Of a stretch of 58,862 bases of DNA, positions 1 to 8,798 are shown one piece after another. The notes below the pieces were generated by a model that saw only the letters and a program-made list of their open reading frames with translations, was not told where the DNA came from and ran no database searches. The DNA is from CAZJRQ01 sp964548535. GTDB lineage: Bacteria > Bacillota > Clostridia > Oscillospirales > Ruminococcaceae. The stretch covers positions 1 to 58,862 of the forward strand of contig CAZJRQ010000012.1 in the NCBI GenBank assembly GCA_964548535.1, read 5' to 3'. A program made the position numbers and the translations under genes. The first letter of the stretch is position 1, and each line of letters begins with the position of its first letter.

Positions 1-169
1 TAGGGGGTGGTTTTTTATACGCCAGATTTTTAATTTGCTTTTTTAAAATGCTGTTCATTTGTAGAATTTGATGTTTCAGATATTTCATCGTGTTGAGTAA
101 GCCATACCGTGTATGACTTTGAATGAAAATTATATGTATATTCTCTACAAAGAATGACTTTTTAAACAT

Positions 170-204
170 ATAGTAATCGGACTACAAATTAATAGTAGCC
201 CGAT
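170..204 (-). terminator. Possible trp operon terminator
   Basis: Downstream of trpA, an inverted repeat pairs 176-185 with 195-204 (10 bp, one G-U wobble, 9-nt loop). On the minus strand it follows the trpA stop by a few bases, but the bases after the stem are not a clean T-run, so it may be a weak terminator or only a 3' end stabiliser. Positions 1-169 hold no gene that I can support. Confidence 0.4.
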
Positions 205-209
205 AAATA

Positions 210-998
210 TTACATATTTGATTTTAAACTCTTAGCAAATTCGCCTATGTATTTAGGAGAATCCTTGCCATATTTTTCGATTATCTTAACAAAAGCACTG
301 CCAACAATTGCACCGTCGCAATATGCGGACATTTTAGCTGCCTGTTCAGGAGTAGAAATTCCAAACCCAATGCAAGCAGGTGTAGTGATTTCAGACTCTT
401 TTAAAGGAGCAAGCATTTCGTTGAAGTCAGTTGTAATTTCACTTCTTGTGCCAGTTACTCCTAAAGAAGATACCACATATAAAAAACCCTTAGACTGCTT
501 TGCAATCATTCTTACGCGGTCGTGAGAAGTTGGTGCAACAAGGTCAATTGAATGAATTCCGTATTTTTCAGCGTAAGGAGCAATTTCGTCTTTCTCCTCA
601 AAAGGCAAATCAGGGACGATTACTCCGTCAATTTGAGTTTCCTTGCAAAGCGCGAAGAATTTTTCAGTGCCGTACTTGTATATTGTGTTGACATACATCA
701 TCAAAACTAGCGGTTTATCAGTTTTGGTTCGTAAATCTCTAACTAAATCAAAGATTTTGTCAAGTGTAGTACCAGCATTTAGCGATCTAAGTGATGCCTC
801 CTGAATAGTAGGCCCTTCAGCAATTGGATCAGAAAAAGGTACACCTAATTCAACAATATCAGCACCATTATCAAACAGTTCAATAACACATTTTCCGGTG
901 GTATCCATATCAGGGTCGCCGGCAGTTATGAACGATATAAGTGCCTTTTTATTTTCAGATTTAAGATTTTCAAAGCATAAATCAATTCTATTCTTCAT
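210..998 (-). CDS. trpA: Tryptophan synthase alpha subunit
   Basis: 262 aa, the usual TrpA length. It cleaves indole-3-glycerol phosphate to indole and glyceraldehyde 3-phosphate; indole is channelled to TrpB. The TIM-barrel signatures are visible: FITAGDPD near the N-terminus, ELGVPFSDPIAEGPTIQ with the catalytic Glu and Asp region, and GFGIS and GAIVGSA phosphate-binding segments toward the C-terminus. The ATG at 998 is chosen over upstream in-frame starts because GGGAGG lies 8-9 nt before it. The start overlaps the trpB stop by 11 bp, so the two are probably translationally coupled, which suits a 1:1 complex. Last gene of the trp operon. Confidence 0.97.
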   Translation of the reverse strand: MKNRIDLCFENLKSENKKALISFITAGDPDMDTTGKCVIELFDNGADIVELGVPFSDPIAEGPTIQEASLRSLNAGTTLDKIFDLVRDLRTKTDKPLVLMMYVNTIYKYGTEKFFALCKETQIDGVIVPDLPFEEKDEIAPYAEKYGIHSIDLVAPTSHDRVRMIAKQSKGFLYVVSSLGVTGTRSEITTDFNEMLAPLKESEITTPACIGFGISTPEQAAKMSAYCDGAIVGSAFVKIIEKYGKDSPKYIGEFAKSLKSNM

Positions 999-2178
999 TA
1001 AGTTCAACCTCCCTGTAACGTGCAATTGAGTAAACATCCTTGTCACCGCGTCCTGAAAGATTTATGACAAGAATTTGATCTTTATCCATAGTTGGAGCTA
1101 TCTTTAAAGCGGCAGCAACAGCGTGGGAAGATTCAATTGCAGGAATAATTCCTTCAGTTTTTGATAGATATTCAAATCCGCAAACAGCCGCTTCATCAGT
1201 AATGCTGAAATATTCAGCACGGCCAATTGAGCGTAAATATGCGTGTTCAGGTCCAATTCCAGGGTAGTCAAGACCGGCAGAAATTGAGTAAACAGAATCA
1301 ATTTGACCGTAATCATTCTGCAAAAATAAAGACTTCATTCCGTGGAAAATTCCAAGTGAACCTTTAGCCATAGTAGCAGCATGTTCAGTTGTATCAACAC
1401 CTCGACCAGCTGCCTCAGCACCTACTAGACGTACACTTTCGTCATCAATAAAGTTGTAAAATGCACCCATAGCATTTGAACCTCCGCCGACACAAGCAAC
1501 AACGCAATCAGGAAGTTTGCCTTCTTTTTCTAGCATCTGTGCCTTGATTTCTTCAGAAATAATTTTCTGAAAATCTCTTACCATTTCGGGATAAGGATGA
1601 GGTCCCATTACCGAACCAATGCAGTAAAAAGTAGTGTCAATATTAGAACACCAGTCACGCATTGCTTCGTTAATCGCGTCTTTAAGAGTAGCAGTTCCGC
1701 TTTTAACGGGTGTTACCTTTGCGCCGAGAAGATTCATTCGGTAAACGTTAAGTGACTGACGCTTTGTGTCCTCTTCACCCATGTAAACTTCGCATTCAAG
1801 CCCCATTAATGCGCAAACAGTAGCAGTAGCAACTCCGTGCTGACCTGCGCCTGTTTCGGCAATTATGCGCTTTTTGCCCATTTTCTTAGCTAGCAAGATT
1901 TGTCCCAACACGTTATTAATTTTATGAGAACCTGTGTGGTTTAAATCCTCACGCTTGATGTAAATCTTAGCTCCGCCTAAATCCTTAGTCATTTTATCGG
2001 CATAGTAGAGCATTGAAGGTCTGCCTGCATAATCCCTATAAAGTGCCTGAAGCTCACTAATAAATTCAGGGTCTTTTTTATATTTTTCATAAGCCGATTC
2101 AAGCTCATGAACAGCAGTCATTACTGTTTCAGGAACGTACTGTCCGCCAAACTCGCCAAATCTTCCGATTTTACCCAT
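988..2178 (-). CDS. trpB: Tryptophan synthase beta subunit
   Basis: 396 aa. PLP enzyme that joins indole and serine to give tryptophan. It begins with the typical GxFGGQYVPET segment. The PLP lysine sits in HTGSHKINN, the phosphate-binding loop is in ACVGGGSNAMG, and ETGAGQHGVA is also present. Length and motifs fit the common TrpB1 type that works with TrpA. It starts 7 bp inside the end of trpF and overlaps trpA downstream, so translation is tightly coupled along the operon. Confidence 0.98.
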   Translation of the reverse strand: MGKIGRFGEFGGQYVPETVMTAVHELESAYEKYKKDPEFISELQALYRDYAGRPSMLYYADKMTKDLGGAKIYIKREDLNHTGSHKINNVLGQILLAKKMGKKRIIAETGAGQHGVATATVCALMGLECEVYMGEEDTKRQSLNVYRMNLLGAKVTPVKSGTATLKDAINEAMRDWCSNIDTTFYCIGSVMGPHPYPEMVRDFQKIISEEIKAQMLEKEGKLPDCVVACVGGGSNAMGAFYNFIDDESVRLVGAEAAGRGVDTTEHAATMAKGSLGIFHGMKSLFLQNDYGQIDSVYSISAGLDYPGIGPEHAYLRSIGRAEYFSITDEAAVCGFEYLSKTEGIIPAIESSHAVAAALKIAPTMDKDQILVINLSGRGDKDVYSIARYREVELNEE

Positions 2179-2815
2179 TTATATCCTTCTTTCTGTATGA
2201 CTTAACAACTTGTGTTATTTCTTTAATTTTCTCTTTATCCTTGAATCCATCTACTTCCAAAGAGCTTGAGAGGTCGACGCCTTGTGGAAATTTATTATCA
2301 ATTTTATCAAGTAATTCGCTTAAATTCTGAGCGTTAATTCCACCTGCTAGAAAATATGGTTTGGAAATTTCTGCTGAATTTATTATAGATATATCAGCCG
2401 TTTTACCAGTGCCTCCAACAACATTTGGATCATAGCTGTCAATCAGCATGACGTCGCATTCAAGCTCGTTTGCGCAGTTGATTGCGTTACTGCTTTTTGC
2501 TCGAACAGCCTTAAAAATCTGTCCGTCGAAGACTTCTCGTATTTGATTAATCAGTATATTATCTTCATCACCGTGCAGTTGAATTACATCTAGGTAAGGC
2601 ATGAGTTTTTTTATATATGATAAATCTTCATTCACAAAAACTCCGACTGCCTTTATATTTTCATTTAACATGGATTTTAACTTTACAAAATCATCGAATG
2701 AAATCGATCTGCCATATCCCTTTGATAGAATAAATCCGCAATAGTCGGGGAGAAATTGGTTGACATAATCGATATCTTCCATTCGTCTGAGCCCGCAAAT
2801 TTTCAGCTCTAGCAT
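2171..2815 (-). CDS. trpF: Phosphoribosylanthranilate isomerase
   Basis: 214 aa from the ATG at 2815. Amadori rearrangement of N-(5-phosphoribosyl)anthranilate to the carboxyphenylamino-deoxyribulose phosphate. The start LELKICGLRR carries the conserved KICG with the catalytic Cys; VQLHGDE and a C-terminal GVDLSSSLE phosphate-binding segment are present, where the family usually has GxDxxSGxE. A GAGGGAG ribosome site lies inside the last codons of trpC, and the start is only 1 nt past the trpC stop, which decides the start against a longer in-frame version. Confidence 0.96.
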   Translation of the reverse strand: MLELKICGLRRMEDIDYVNQFLPDYCGFILSKGYGRSISFDDFVKLKSMLNENIKAVGVFVNEDLSYIKKLMPYLDVIQLHGDEDNILINQIREVFDGQIFKAVRAKSSNAINCANELECDVMLIDSYDPNVVGGTGKTADISIINSAEISKPYFLAGGINAQNLSELLDKIDNKFPQGVDLSSSLEVDGFKDKEKIKEITQVVKSYRKKDING

Positions 2816-2816
2816 A

Positions 2817-3596
2817 TTAAACTCCCTCACGAAGTGTATGAAGTTCTGTTAAAATGTCGGCACTTCTCATCAAGGTTTCGCCGACTAAAACAGCGTCAGC
2901 ACCAAGTGAGCGAACTAATTTTATATCCGAATTGTCTTTTATTCCGCTTTCAGAAACTAAAATTGTATCAGCTGGAACTAGAGGCTTTAACTTTTGAGTT
3001 GTGTACAAATCAACATCAAACGTTTTAAGATTACGATTGTTTATTCCAAGCATATCAACGTTTAGATCTTTAACTTTTTCGACTTCTTCTTCGCTGTGAA
3101 CTTCAACTAAGCATTCCAGATTAAGTGAATGTGCTAAGTCAGAAAATTTCTTTATCTCCTCAGATGAAAGAATTGCGGCAATCAGCAAAACTGCATTAGC
3201 ACCAATTACTTTTGCTTCATAAATCTGATAGTCATCAAAAATAAAGTCTTTTCGCAAAATTGGAATATTCACTTTTTTGCGAATTGCCTGCAAATACTTT
3301 GATGAACCCTGAAAATAGTGTTCTTCAGTAAGACAAGAAATTGCGTCAGCACCTGCTTTTTCATATTGTTCAGCAATAGAAACTGGTTCAAAATCCTCTT
3401 TGATAACGCCCTTTGAAGGACTTGCTTTTTTAACTTCACAAATAGCAGATATGCTATCTTTCTTCAAAGCTTTAGTGAAAGAGATGATAGGCATATCTGA
3501 ATTTTTAGCCAAAGTTTTCATTTCTTCGCGAGAAACAGATTTTATTTCACGTTCAAGCTGAATTTTTCTTTGTTCAACAATTTTATCTAAAATCAT
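2817..3596 (-). CDS. trpC: Indole-3-glycerol phosphate synthase
   Basis: 259 aa from the ATG at 3596 (AAAGGA, 9-nt spacing). Ring-closing decarboxylation giving indole-3-glycerol phosphate. A TIM barrel with EVKKASPSKG (catalytic Lys region), ISCLTEEHYFQGS, LRKDFIFDDYQI, LGINNRNLKTF, SESGI and VLVGETLMRS, all signatures of TrpC. Monofunctional: TrpF is a separate gene, unlike the enterobacterial TrpC-TrpF fusion. Short spacing to trpGD (27 nt) and trpF (1 nt) places it inside the operon. Confidence 0.97.
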   Translation of the reverse strand: MILDKIVEQRKIQLEREIKSVSREEMKTLAKNSDMPIISFTKALKKDSISAICEVKKASPSKGVIKEDFEPVSIAEQYEKAGADAISCLTEEHYFQGSSKYLQAIRKKVNIPILRKDFIFDDYQIYEAKVIGANAVLLIAAILSSEEIKKFSDLAHSLNLECLVEVHSEEEVEKVKDLNVDMLGINNRNLKTFDVDLYTTQKLKPLVPADTILVSESGIKDNSDIKLVRSLGADAVLVGETLMRSADILTELHTLREGV

Positions 3597-3623
3597 TTTG
3601 TAATATCCTTTCAATTCAAAAAC

Positions 3624-5261
3624 TTAGTCGCGAGTAGTAAATGCAATAAGCTCGTTAAGCTTTTCAAGTGAACTGCCAGATTCGATGGCGTTTTTCGCTA
3701 ATTCAATACCTTGCTCAATGCTCTCAGCTTTTCCGCTAATATAAAGAGCGGCACCTGAATTTAATAGTACTATATCACGTCTTGAATCGGTGATACTTCC
3801 ATTAAGTATTCCAAGAGTGATTTGAGCATTGTCCATAGCATTTCCGCCAACGATGTCAGATTTTTTGCCCATTCTCAAACCGAAATCAGTAGGTGAAATT
3901 TCATATTTGATTATTCTTCCCTCATTTACTTCGCAAACGCTTGTAGGCGCAGAAATTGAAAATTCATCAAGATTATCATTACCGTATATTAGTAACGCAC
4001 GTTTGATTCCTAGATTCATCAAAACTCTAGCCATTGTTTCAAGAAGTTTAGGGTCATAAACGCCTAAAACCATATAATCAGCCTTAGCAGGATTTGCAAG
4101 TGGTCCGAGTATATTAAATACTGTTCTAACGCCGATTTGTCCACGAACAGGGCCTACAAATCTCATAGCAGTGTGATAGTTTTGAGCAAATAAGAATGAC
4201 AGTCCTACTTCATTCAAGCAGTCCTCTGCAGAGTGAGGTGTTGATGTAATTCTAACACCCAAAGCTTCAAGAACATCGGCAGCACCACTCTTTGAAGATA
4301 CACTTCTGTTACCATGCTTAGCAACCTTTTGTCCAGCGCCAGCAATTACAAATGAAGATGTAGTTGAAATATTAAAGCTGTTTGAAAGATCTCCACCAGT
4401 ACCAACAATGTCTAAAACTGGAGTAGTAGGATTGACGACAGCCATTTTCTTACGCATTATTTTTGCAAATCCAGTGATTTCATCAATTGTTTCACCACGC
4501 ATACGCATTGCAGTAAGCAGTGTAGCGATTTGTGCGTCAGTAGCACGGTCACTCATAATAATATCCAAAGCCTCGCAAGCTTCCTGCTCGTTAAGCGATT
4601 TGCCGTCAACAACGATTTTTAGATATTTTTTAAGCTCCGTACGCTTAGCATCAGGAATTCCAGGAGCATTAGCAACATCAATTTTTATTCCTGCGATGTT
4701 GTATAAAAAGTTAGAAATAATCTTCTCGCCAGTTTCAGTTAGGATAGATTCCGGGTGAAATTGCACACCATAGGTAGGATGCTCTTTGTGTCTAAGTGCC
4801 ATAATCTGTGCTTTGTCGTCAGTAGCAATAACGCTCAAACATGTTGGAAGTGTAATGCTGTCAGCGATTAGTGAGTGATATCTTGCGGCTGTGATTTCTT
4901 CTTGAAGTCCGATAAACAGAGGATTTGATGTGTTAAGATATATTGGAGTTTGCTTGCCATGTAGTTGTTCTTTAGCGTGAACAATTTTTCCGCCAAAAGC
5001 TTCAGCGATTGATTGATGTCCTAAGCAAACACCTAAAATAGGAACTTTACCGCTGAAATGTTTTACCGCTTCAACTGAAATTCCAGCTTGTGCAGGGTAG
5101 CATGGACCAGGGGAAATTATCAAAGCCTCAGGATTAAGTTTTTCAATTTCTTCAATAGTAATTTCATCATTTCGTACTACTTGAATGTCGTTATATAAAA
5201 CACCAATTGCTTGATATAGATTGTAGGTAAAGCTGTCGTAATTATCAATTAAAAGTATCAT
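3624..5261 (-). CDS. trpGD: Fused anthranilate synthase glutamine amidotransferase and anthranilate phosphoribosyltransferase
   Basis: 545 aa carrying two enzymes. Residues about 1-190 are a class I glutamine amidotransferase (TrpG): NYDSFTYNL, SPGPCYP, the nucleophile in GVCLGHQS, and the His/Glu pair in QFHPESILTE. Residues about 205-545 are TrpD: GTGGDLSNSFNIST, KHGNRSVSSKSGAADVLEALG and FNILGPLANP, the PRPP and anthranilate sites. The N-terminal half supplies ammonia to TrpE; the C-terminal half makes phosphoribosylanthranilate. This fusion is also known in enterobacteria. The ATG has AAGGAGG 9 nt upstream. Sixty bases separate it from trpE. Confidence 0.97.
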   Translation of the reverse strand: MILLIDNYDSFTYNLYQAIGVLYNDIQVVRNDEITIEEIEKLNPEALIISPGPCYPAQAGISVEAVKHFSGKVPILGVCLGHQSIAEAFGGKIVHAKEQLHGKQTPIYLNTSNPLFIGLQEEITAARYHSLIADSITLPTCLSVIATDDKAQIMALRHKEHPTYGVQFHPESILTETGEKIISNFLYNIAGIKIDVANAPGIPDAKRTELKKYLKIVVDGKSLNEQEACEALDIIMSDRATDAQIATLLTAMRMRGETIDEITGFAKIMRKKMAVVNPTTPVLDIVGTGGDLSNSFNISTTSSFVIAGAGQKVAKHGNRSVSSKSGAADVLEALGVRITSTPHSAEDCLNEVGLSFLFAQNYHTAMRFVGPVRGQIGVRTVFNILGPLANPAKADYMVLGVYDPKLLETMARVLMNLGIKRALLIYGNDNLDEFSISAPTSVCEVNEGRIIKYEISPTDFGLRMGKKSDIVGGNAMDNAQITLGILNGSITDSRRDIVLLNSGAALYISGKAESIEQGIELAKNAIESGSSLEKLNELIAFTTRD

Positions 5262-5321
5262 TGAGTTTTCCTCCTTAGAGTACTAAAATTTGTACTGATA
5301 TAAAGTGTATGTTTTTTAAAT

Positions 5322-6797
5322 TTATAGCTTAGCAGCCTCTTCAATAGCATTAATAACGGCCATTGATTTGTTTACTGATTCATCATATTCATTCTCACCG
5401 ATTGAATCAGCTACAACACCGCCACCAGCTTGAACGTAAGCTTTGTTATTTTTAAATAGAACAGTTCTAATAGCAATGCAAGTGTCAATTGAACCGTCAA
5501 ATGCAAGATATCCTACAGTTCCGCCATATAAACCACGCCTAGTAGTTTCAAGCTCGTCGATAATTTCCATAGCTCGTACCTTTGGTGCACCTGAAAGAGT
5601 TCCAGCAGGAAGTACAGCCATAAGTGCGTCAAGCGGTTTTTTATCATCACGCAAAGTTCCTTTAACATTTGAAACAAGGTGAATAACCTTTGAGTAGCGC
5701 TCAACAACCATATAATCCGTAACATTAACAGAACCAAATTCCGAAACCTTGCCGATATCATTTCTTCCCAAATCCACAAGCATTGTATGCTCAGCACGTT
5801 CTTTTGGATCATTAATTAGTTGCTGCTCGTTATTAAAATCTTCATCATTAGTTGCGCCGCGCTTGATAGTTCCAGCGATTGGACGAGTGATTACAGTTTT
5901 TTCATTTACTGAAACAAGCATTTCAGGTGACGCTCCAGCAATTGCATAATCGTCATTATTAAAATAGTATAGATAAGGTGAAGGATTAGTAGAGCGGAGC
6001 ATTCTGTAAACATCAAAGCTGTCAGGTGGATTGTCAATTTCAAATCTCTGTGAAGGAACAATTTGGAATATATCACCGTTTCGGATGTATTCTTTTGAGA
6101 TATCAACATTTTTCAAATACTGTTCTTTAGTGATGTTTGATTTAATTGAAAGTTCTTGCTCAACGACCTTTTTAATCTTATGCTTAGGCTGATATGAATT
6201 TAAAATCTCAATTATTTCATCACATCTTTGTTCACACTTAGCATATTTTTCTTCCGTATTTTCACTAGCATGAATGTTAATAATAATTACTGCCTTGTTG
6301 CTTAGATGATCGTATGCAATAAGTTCGTCAAATAGGAACAGGTCAGCATCAGGCATATTTAGGTCGTCAACAGGTGGATTAACAAGAGTTTTCTCGAAAT
6401 ATCTAGCAACATCATATGCAAAATATCCAATCAAACCACCAGTAAGCTTTGGTCTGTTATTGAATTTTGGTGACTTGTAGTTATCTAAAATATCTGAGAA
6501 AAATTCGATAGGATTATCAACCTTAATTTCTACTGAATCTTTATCAAATTCACGAACTGTAGCAACATGATTTTTTAATTTGTATTCAGCCTTTGGATTT
6601 ATTCCGATATAAGAATATCGTCCCCATTGGTCTTTGTTGTCGACCGACTCAAGTATGAAACAATTTTTATAGTTTTCATGCAGACAGTTGAAAAGCTGTA
6701 TTGGTGTAAACGAGTCAACAAGTAATTCATAAAAAGTCGGTACAGTTTTGTAGTCCTTTAAATAATTTTTTACTCCTTCAATTGATGGATAAAGCAT
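5322..6797 (-). CDS. trpE: Anthranilate synthase component I
   Basis: 491 aa. Converts chorismate and ammonia to anthranilate, with TrpG as glutaminase partner. The C-terminal chorismate-binding domain shows PSQRFEI, GASPEMLVSV, TRPIAGTIKRG, MLVDLGRNDIGKV and GTLSGAPKVRAMEIIDELE. The N-terminal part has an ILES segment followed about 10 residues later by GRYSYIG, corresponding to the LLES...S tryptophan feedback site of the family, so allosteric inhibition by Trp is likely. GGAGG precedes the ATG. First gene of the operon, directly after the T-box leader. Confidence 0.97.
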   Translation of the reverse strand: MLYPSIEGVKNYLKDYKTVPTFYELLVDSFTPIQLFNCLHENYKNCFILESVDNKDQWGRYSYIGINPKAEYKLKNHVATVREFDKDSVEIKVDNPIEFFSDILDNYKSPKFNNRPKLTGGLIGYFAYDVARYFEKTLVNPPVDDLNMPDADLFLFDELIAYDHLSNKAVIIINIHASENTEEKYAKCEQRCDEIIEILNSYQPKHKIKKVVEQELSIKSNITKEQYLKNVDISKEYIRNGDIFQIVPSQRFEIDNPPDSFDVYRMLRSTNPSPYLYYFNNDDYAIAGASPEMLVSVNEKTVITRPIAGTIKRGATNDEDFNNEQQLINDPKERAEHTMLVDLGRNDIGKVSEFGSVNVTDYMVVERYSKVIHLVSNVKGTLRDDKKPLDALMAVLPAGTLSGAPKVRAMEIIDELETTRRGLYGGTVGYLAFDGSIDTCIAIRTVLFKNNKAYVQAGGGVVADSIGENEYDESVNKSMAVINAIEEAAKL

Positions 6798-6874
6798 GAT
6801 ATTACCTCCATAAGTTAAATTAAATTTAAAGCTTATATTTCCTTTTGAAATTCACGAATTTGATTTTGGGCAAT

Positions 6875-6922
6875 AAAAAAAGCCCTGTCGTCAAAAATAG
6901 CGATTACGCTATGGGACGATAG
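6875..6922 (-). terminator. T-box regulated intrinsic terminator
   Basis: On the minus strand ATAGCG-TAAT-CGCTAT is enclosed by TCGTC/GACGA and followed by GGGC and seven Ts (6881-6875). It lies between the T-box motif and trpE, as expected for the competing terminator of a T-box riboswitch. Confidence 0.85.
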
Positions 6923-7132
6923 AACCGTGGTGCCACCCAATTTCCCGATATAAAAAAATATATCGGCTCACAAGTACGCATTATCAGCAAAAATAGCATC
7001 AAAATCAATACTCTGTCACACTAACGTAGGAAACACGGCGAGTGATACTTTAATAATAATTTCACACTGCTCCTCACAAATCCATTCACTCGAATAATGT
7101 ATATTGACTCACACCAACCGTCAACTCTCTGA
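6875..7132 (-). promoter_or_regulatory. Tryptophan-specific T-box leader of the trp operon
   Basis: The minus-strand leader begins with a Stem I-like AGAGAG (7130-7125) and a GGTTGGTGTGAGTC segment, continues through an A/T hairpin (about 6943-6966), and reaches the conserved T-box GGGTGGCACCACGG at 6938-6925. The four bulge bases TGGC (6935-6932) would pair with an acceptor end GCCA, that is, discriminator base G, as in bacterial tRNA-Trp. A TGG at 7084-7082 in the context GAATGGA is my candidate specifier codon; the Stem I fold was not computed. A terminator follows. Uncharged tRNA-Trp should favour antitermination and trp expression. Confidence 0.92.
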
Positions 7133-7198
7133 AATACTACATACAAGCTACTTACTTTTGCTCAAAGGATTTTTTATATTAACTTTTAAACTAATACT

Positions 7199-7227
7199 AT
7201 TATATTACTGTAATCAAAAAATGTCAA
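7199..7227 (-). promoter_or_regulatory. Sigma-A promoter of the trp operon
   Basis: Perfect TTGACA (7227-7222) and perfect TATAAT (7204-7199) with a 17-nt spacer on the minus strand. The predicted start near 7192 lies about 60 nt before the T-box Stem I. Because the promoter is full consensus, control probably rests mainly on T-box termination. Confidence 0.88.
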
Positions 7228-7283
7228 TAGCTAAATATGAATTTTCTGTAAAAACTGAGAATGCAGTTGTGTATAAAAATGTG

Positions 7284-7312
7284 TTGCAATTATTATTCAA
7301 ATGTTGTATAAT
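7284..7312 (+). promoter_or_regulatory. Sigma-A promoter of the AI-2E-family permease gene
   Basis: TTGCAA (7284-7289), 17-nt spacer, TATAAT (7307-7312). It lies 57 bp from the divergent trp promoter and 40 nt before the permease ATG. Confidence 0.8.
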
Positions 7313-7352
7313 AAAAATGTCATTTAAAAATGATTTTGAAAGGAAGTGCTGA

Positions 7353-8633
7353 ATGAAATTTTACAATAATAAACGCTATAATAAAATTGCATTGTATGCT
7401 ATTTTTGTTCTTGCTGTAAATGTATTAATTGTTGTTGCAATTTTTAAATTTTCTGCAATTCGAGCGATTATAGCAAATTTTATTAAGGTTCTTATGCCGA
7501 TAATATGGGGATTTGTAATAGCGTTTTTAATCAACCCAATAATGGTTTGGATTGAGAAGTTTTTTAATAAACGGCTGGTTAAACATCCTGAAAAGAAAAA
7601 GCGTACACGCGCTTTGACGGTGGGGATTTCATCGCTTTTGTTTTTAGGTGTTGTATCTGGAATTATTGCGGTAATTATTCCAGAATTTATAAATAGTTTC
7701 AATGATATTGTCAGCAATTTTTCTACATTTATAAATGCCGCTCAAAAATGGATAAGCAAGCTGTTTAATAACTTCCCGCAGGTTGAAAAGTTTGCACAAG
7801 ATAAGTTGGTTGAATTTGGTTCTGACCTTTCAAAGATACAGCCAATGCTTGAAAATATTCTTTCAGGTGCATGGGGGTTTGTTACACTTATAAAGAACTT
7901 TTTGATTGGATTTATCATTTCAATTTACTTCTTATATTCTAAGGAAACTTTGATAGCACAGTTAAAAAAGGTTATTTATGCTGTTTTTTCAAAGAAGAGA
8001 AGCGAGAAGGTTATGAATTTCGGTTCACAGGCTAATGAGGTTTTTGCAGGTTTTCTTAGCGGAAAAATTCTTGATTCGCTGATTATTGGAATACTTTGTT
8101 TTATTGGACTTACAATTTTGAAAATGCCATATAATGTGCTTATTAGCGTTATTATTGGTGTTACAAATATTATTCCGTTTTTTGGACCGTTCATTGGAGC
8201 TGTTCCTTCAGGAATTTTAGTTTTATTGGTTGAACCTAAAAAGGTAATCTGGTTCTTGTTGTTTATTTTAGTTTTACAGCAGTTCGATGGTAATATTTTA
8301 GGTCCGAAAATTTTGGGCAGTTCAACGGGTTTGCCAGCAATATGGGTAATGTTCTCGTTGTTAATCTGTGGTGGATTATTCGGGTTTGTTGGAATGGTAA
8401 TAGCCGTGCCAACATTTGCTTTGATTTACAGCTTAACAAGAACAAGCGTTGAAAATAAACTAAAGCGAAAAAAGATGCCTGTTTCTACTGAGTATTATGT
8501 GGAAAATCCAAATTATTCTGTTATAAATAATCGAAGTAAAAAAGCTCCGATGACACTCGAGGAGTTAAATGATTTTGATATTCCAACGGCGGATGAGGTT
8601 AATGAGGCTATAGAAAAATCAAATAAAAAGTAA
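7353..8633 (+). CDS. AI-2E transporter family (PerM/UPF0118) membrane protein
   Basis: 426 aa integral membrane protein. It opens with paired hydrophobic helices (about residues 13-60), has another near 85-105, a soluble stretch at about 110-170, and a hydrophobic C-terminal half with GFLSGKILDSLIIG and NIIPFFGPFIGAVPSG, the characteristic PerM family core motifs. Members are proposed to export autoinducer-2 or small molecules or ions; the substrate here cannot be told. A hydrophilic tail of about 60 residues follows. GAAAGGAAG precedes the ATG; own promoter and own terminator, so it is monocistronic. Confidence 0.88.
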   Translation: MKFYNNKRYNKIALYAIFVLAVNVLIVVAIFKFSAIRAIIANFIKVLMPIIWGFVIAFLINPIMVWIEKFFNKRLVKHPEKKKRTRALTVGISSLLFLGVVSGIIAVIIPEFINSFNDIVSNFSTFINAAQKWISKLFNNFPQVEKFAQDKLVEFGSDLSKIQPMLENILSGAWGFVTLIKNFLIGFIISIYFLYSKETLIAQLKKVIYAVFSKKRSEKVMNFGSQANEVFAGFLSGKILDSLIIGILCFIGLTILKMPYNVLISVIIGVTNIIPFFGPFIGAVPSGILVLLVEPKKVIWFLLFILVLQQFDGNILGPKILGSSTGLPAIWVMFSLLICGGLFGFVGMVIAVPTFALIYSLTRTSVENKLKRKKMPVSTEYYVENPNYSVINNRSKKAPMTLEELNDFDIPTADEVNEAIEKSNKK

Positions 8634-8636
8634 AAT

Positions 8637-8678
8637 AAAAGGAAGGCATTTCGTGAGAAATTAGCTTTCCTTTATTTT
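8637..8678 (+). terminator. Terminator of the permease gene
   Basis: AAAGGAAGGC (from 8638) pairs imperfectly with GCTTTCCTTT (8664-8673) and is followed by a T-rich run. It lies just after the permease stop. Confidence 0.75.
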
Positions 8679-8742
8679 TGTTACAATGATAGATTAAGTT
8701 TTTATCATGTAGCAACTGCAGGCGAAGTCAAATACAATCTAT

Positions 8743-8792
8743 AAATAAAAAATCCTTTGGACTATCTGGAAACAGATTTTTGTCCAAAGGAT
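8743..8792 (-). terminator. Terminator of the D-Ala-D-Ala carboxypeptidase gene
   Basis: A perfect 11-bp stem, 8752-8762 with 8782-8792, containing a smaller inner hairpin (ATCTG/CAGAT); on the minus strand it is followed by TTTTTTATTTAT. It begins 7 bp after the carboxypeptidase stop. Confidence 0.9.
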
Positions 8793-8798
8793 ATATTA

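Noticed and set aside
7104..7352. 82-codon plus-strand frame before the permease
   Set aside because: It runs antisense over the T-box leader and trp promoter and contains the permease promoter and ribosome site; no Shine-Dalgarno of its own.
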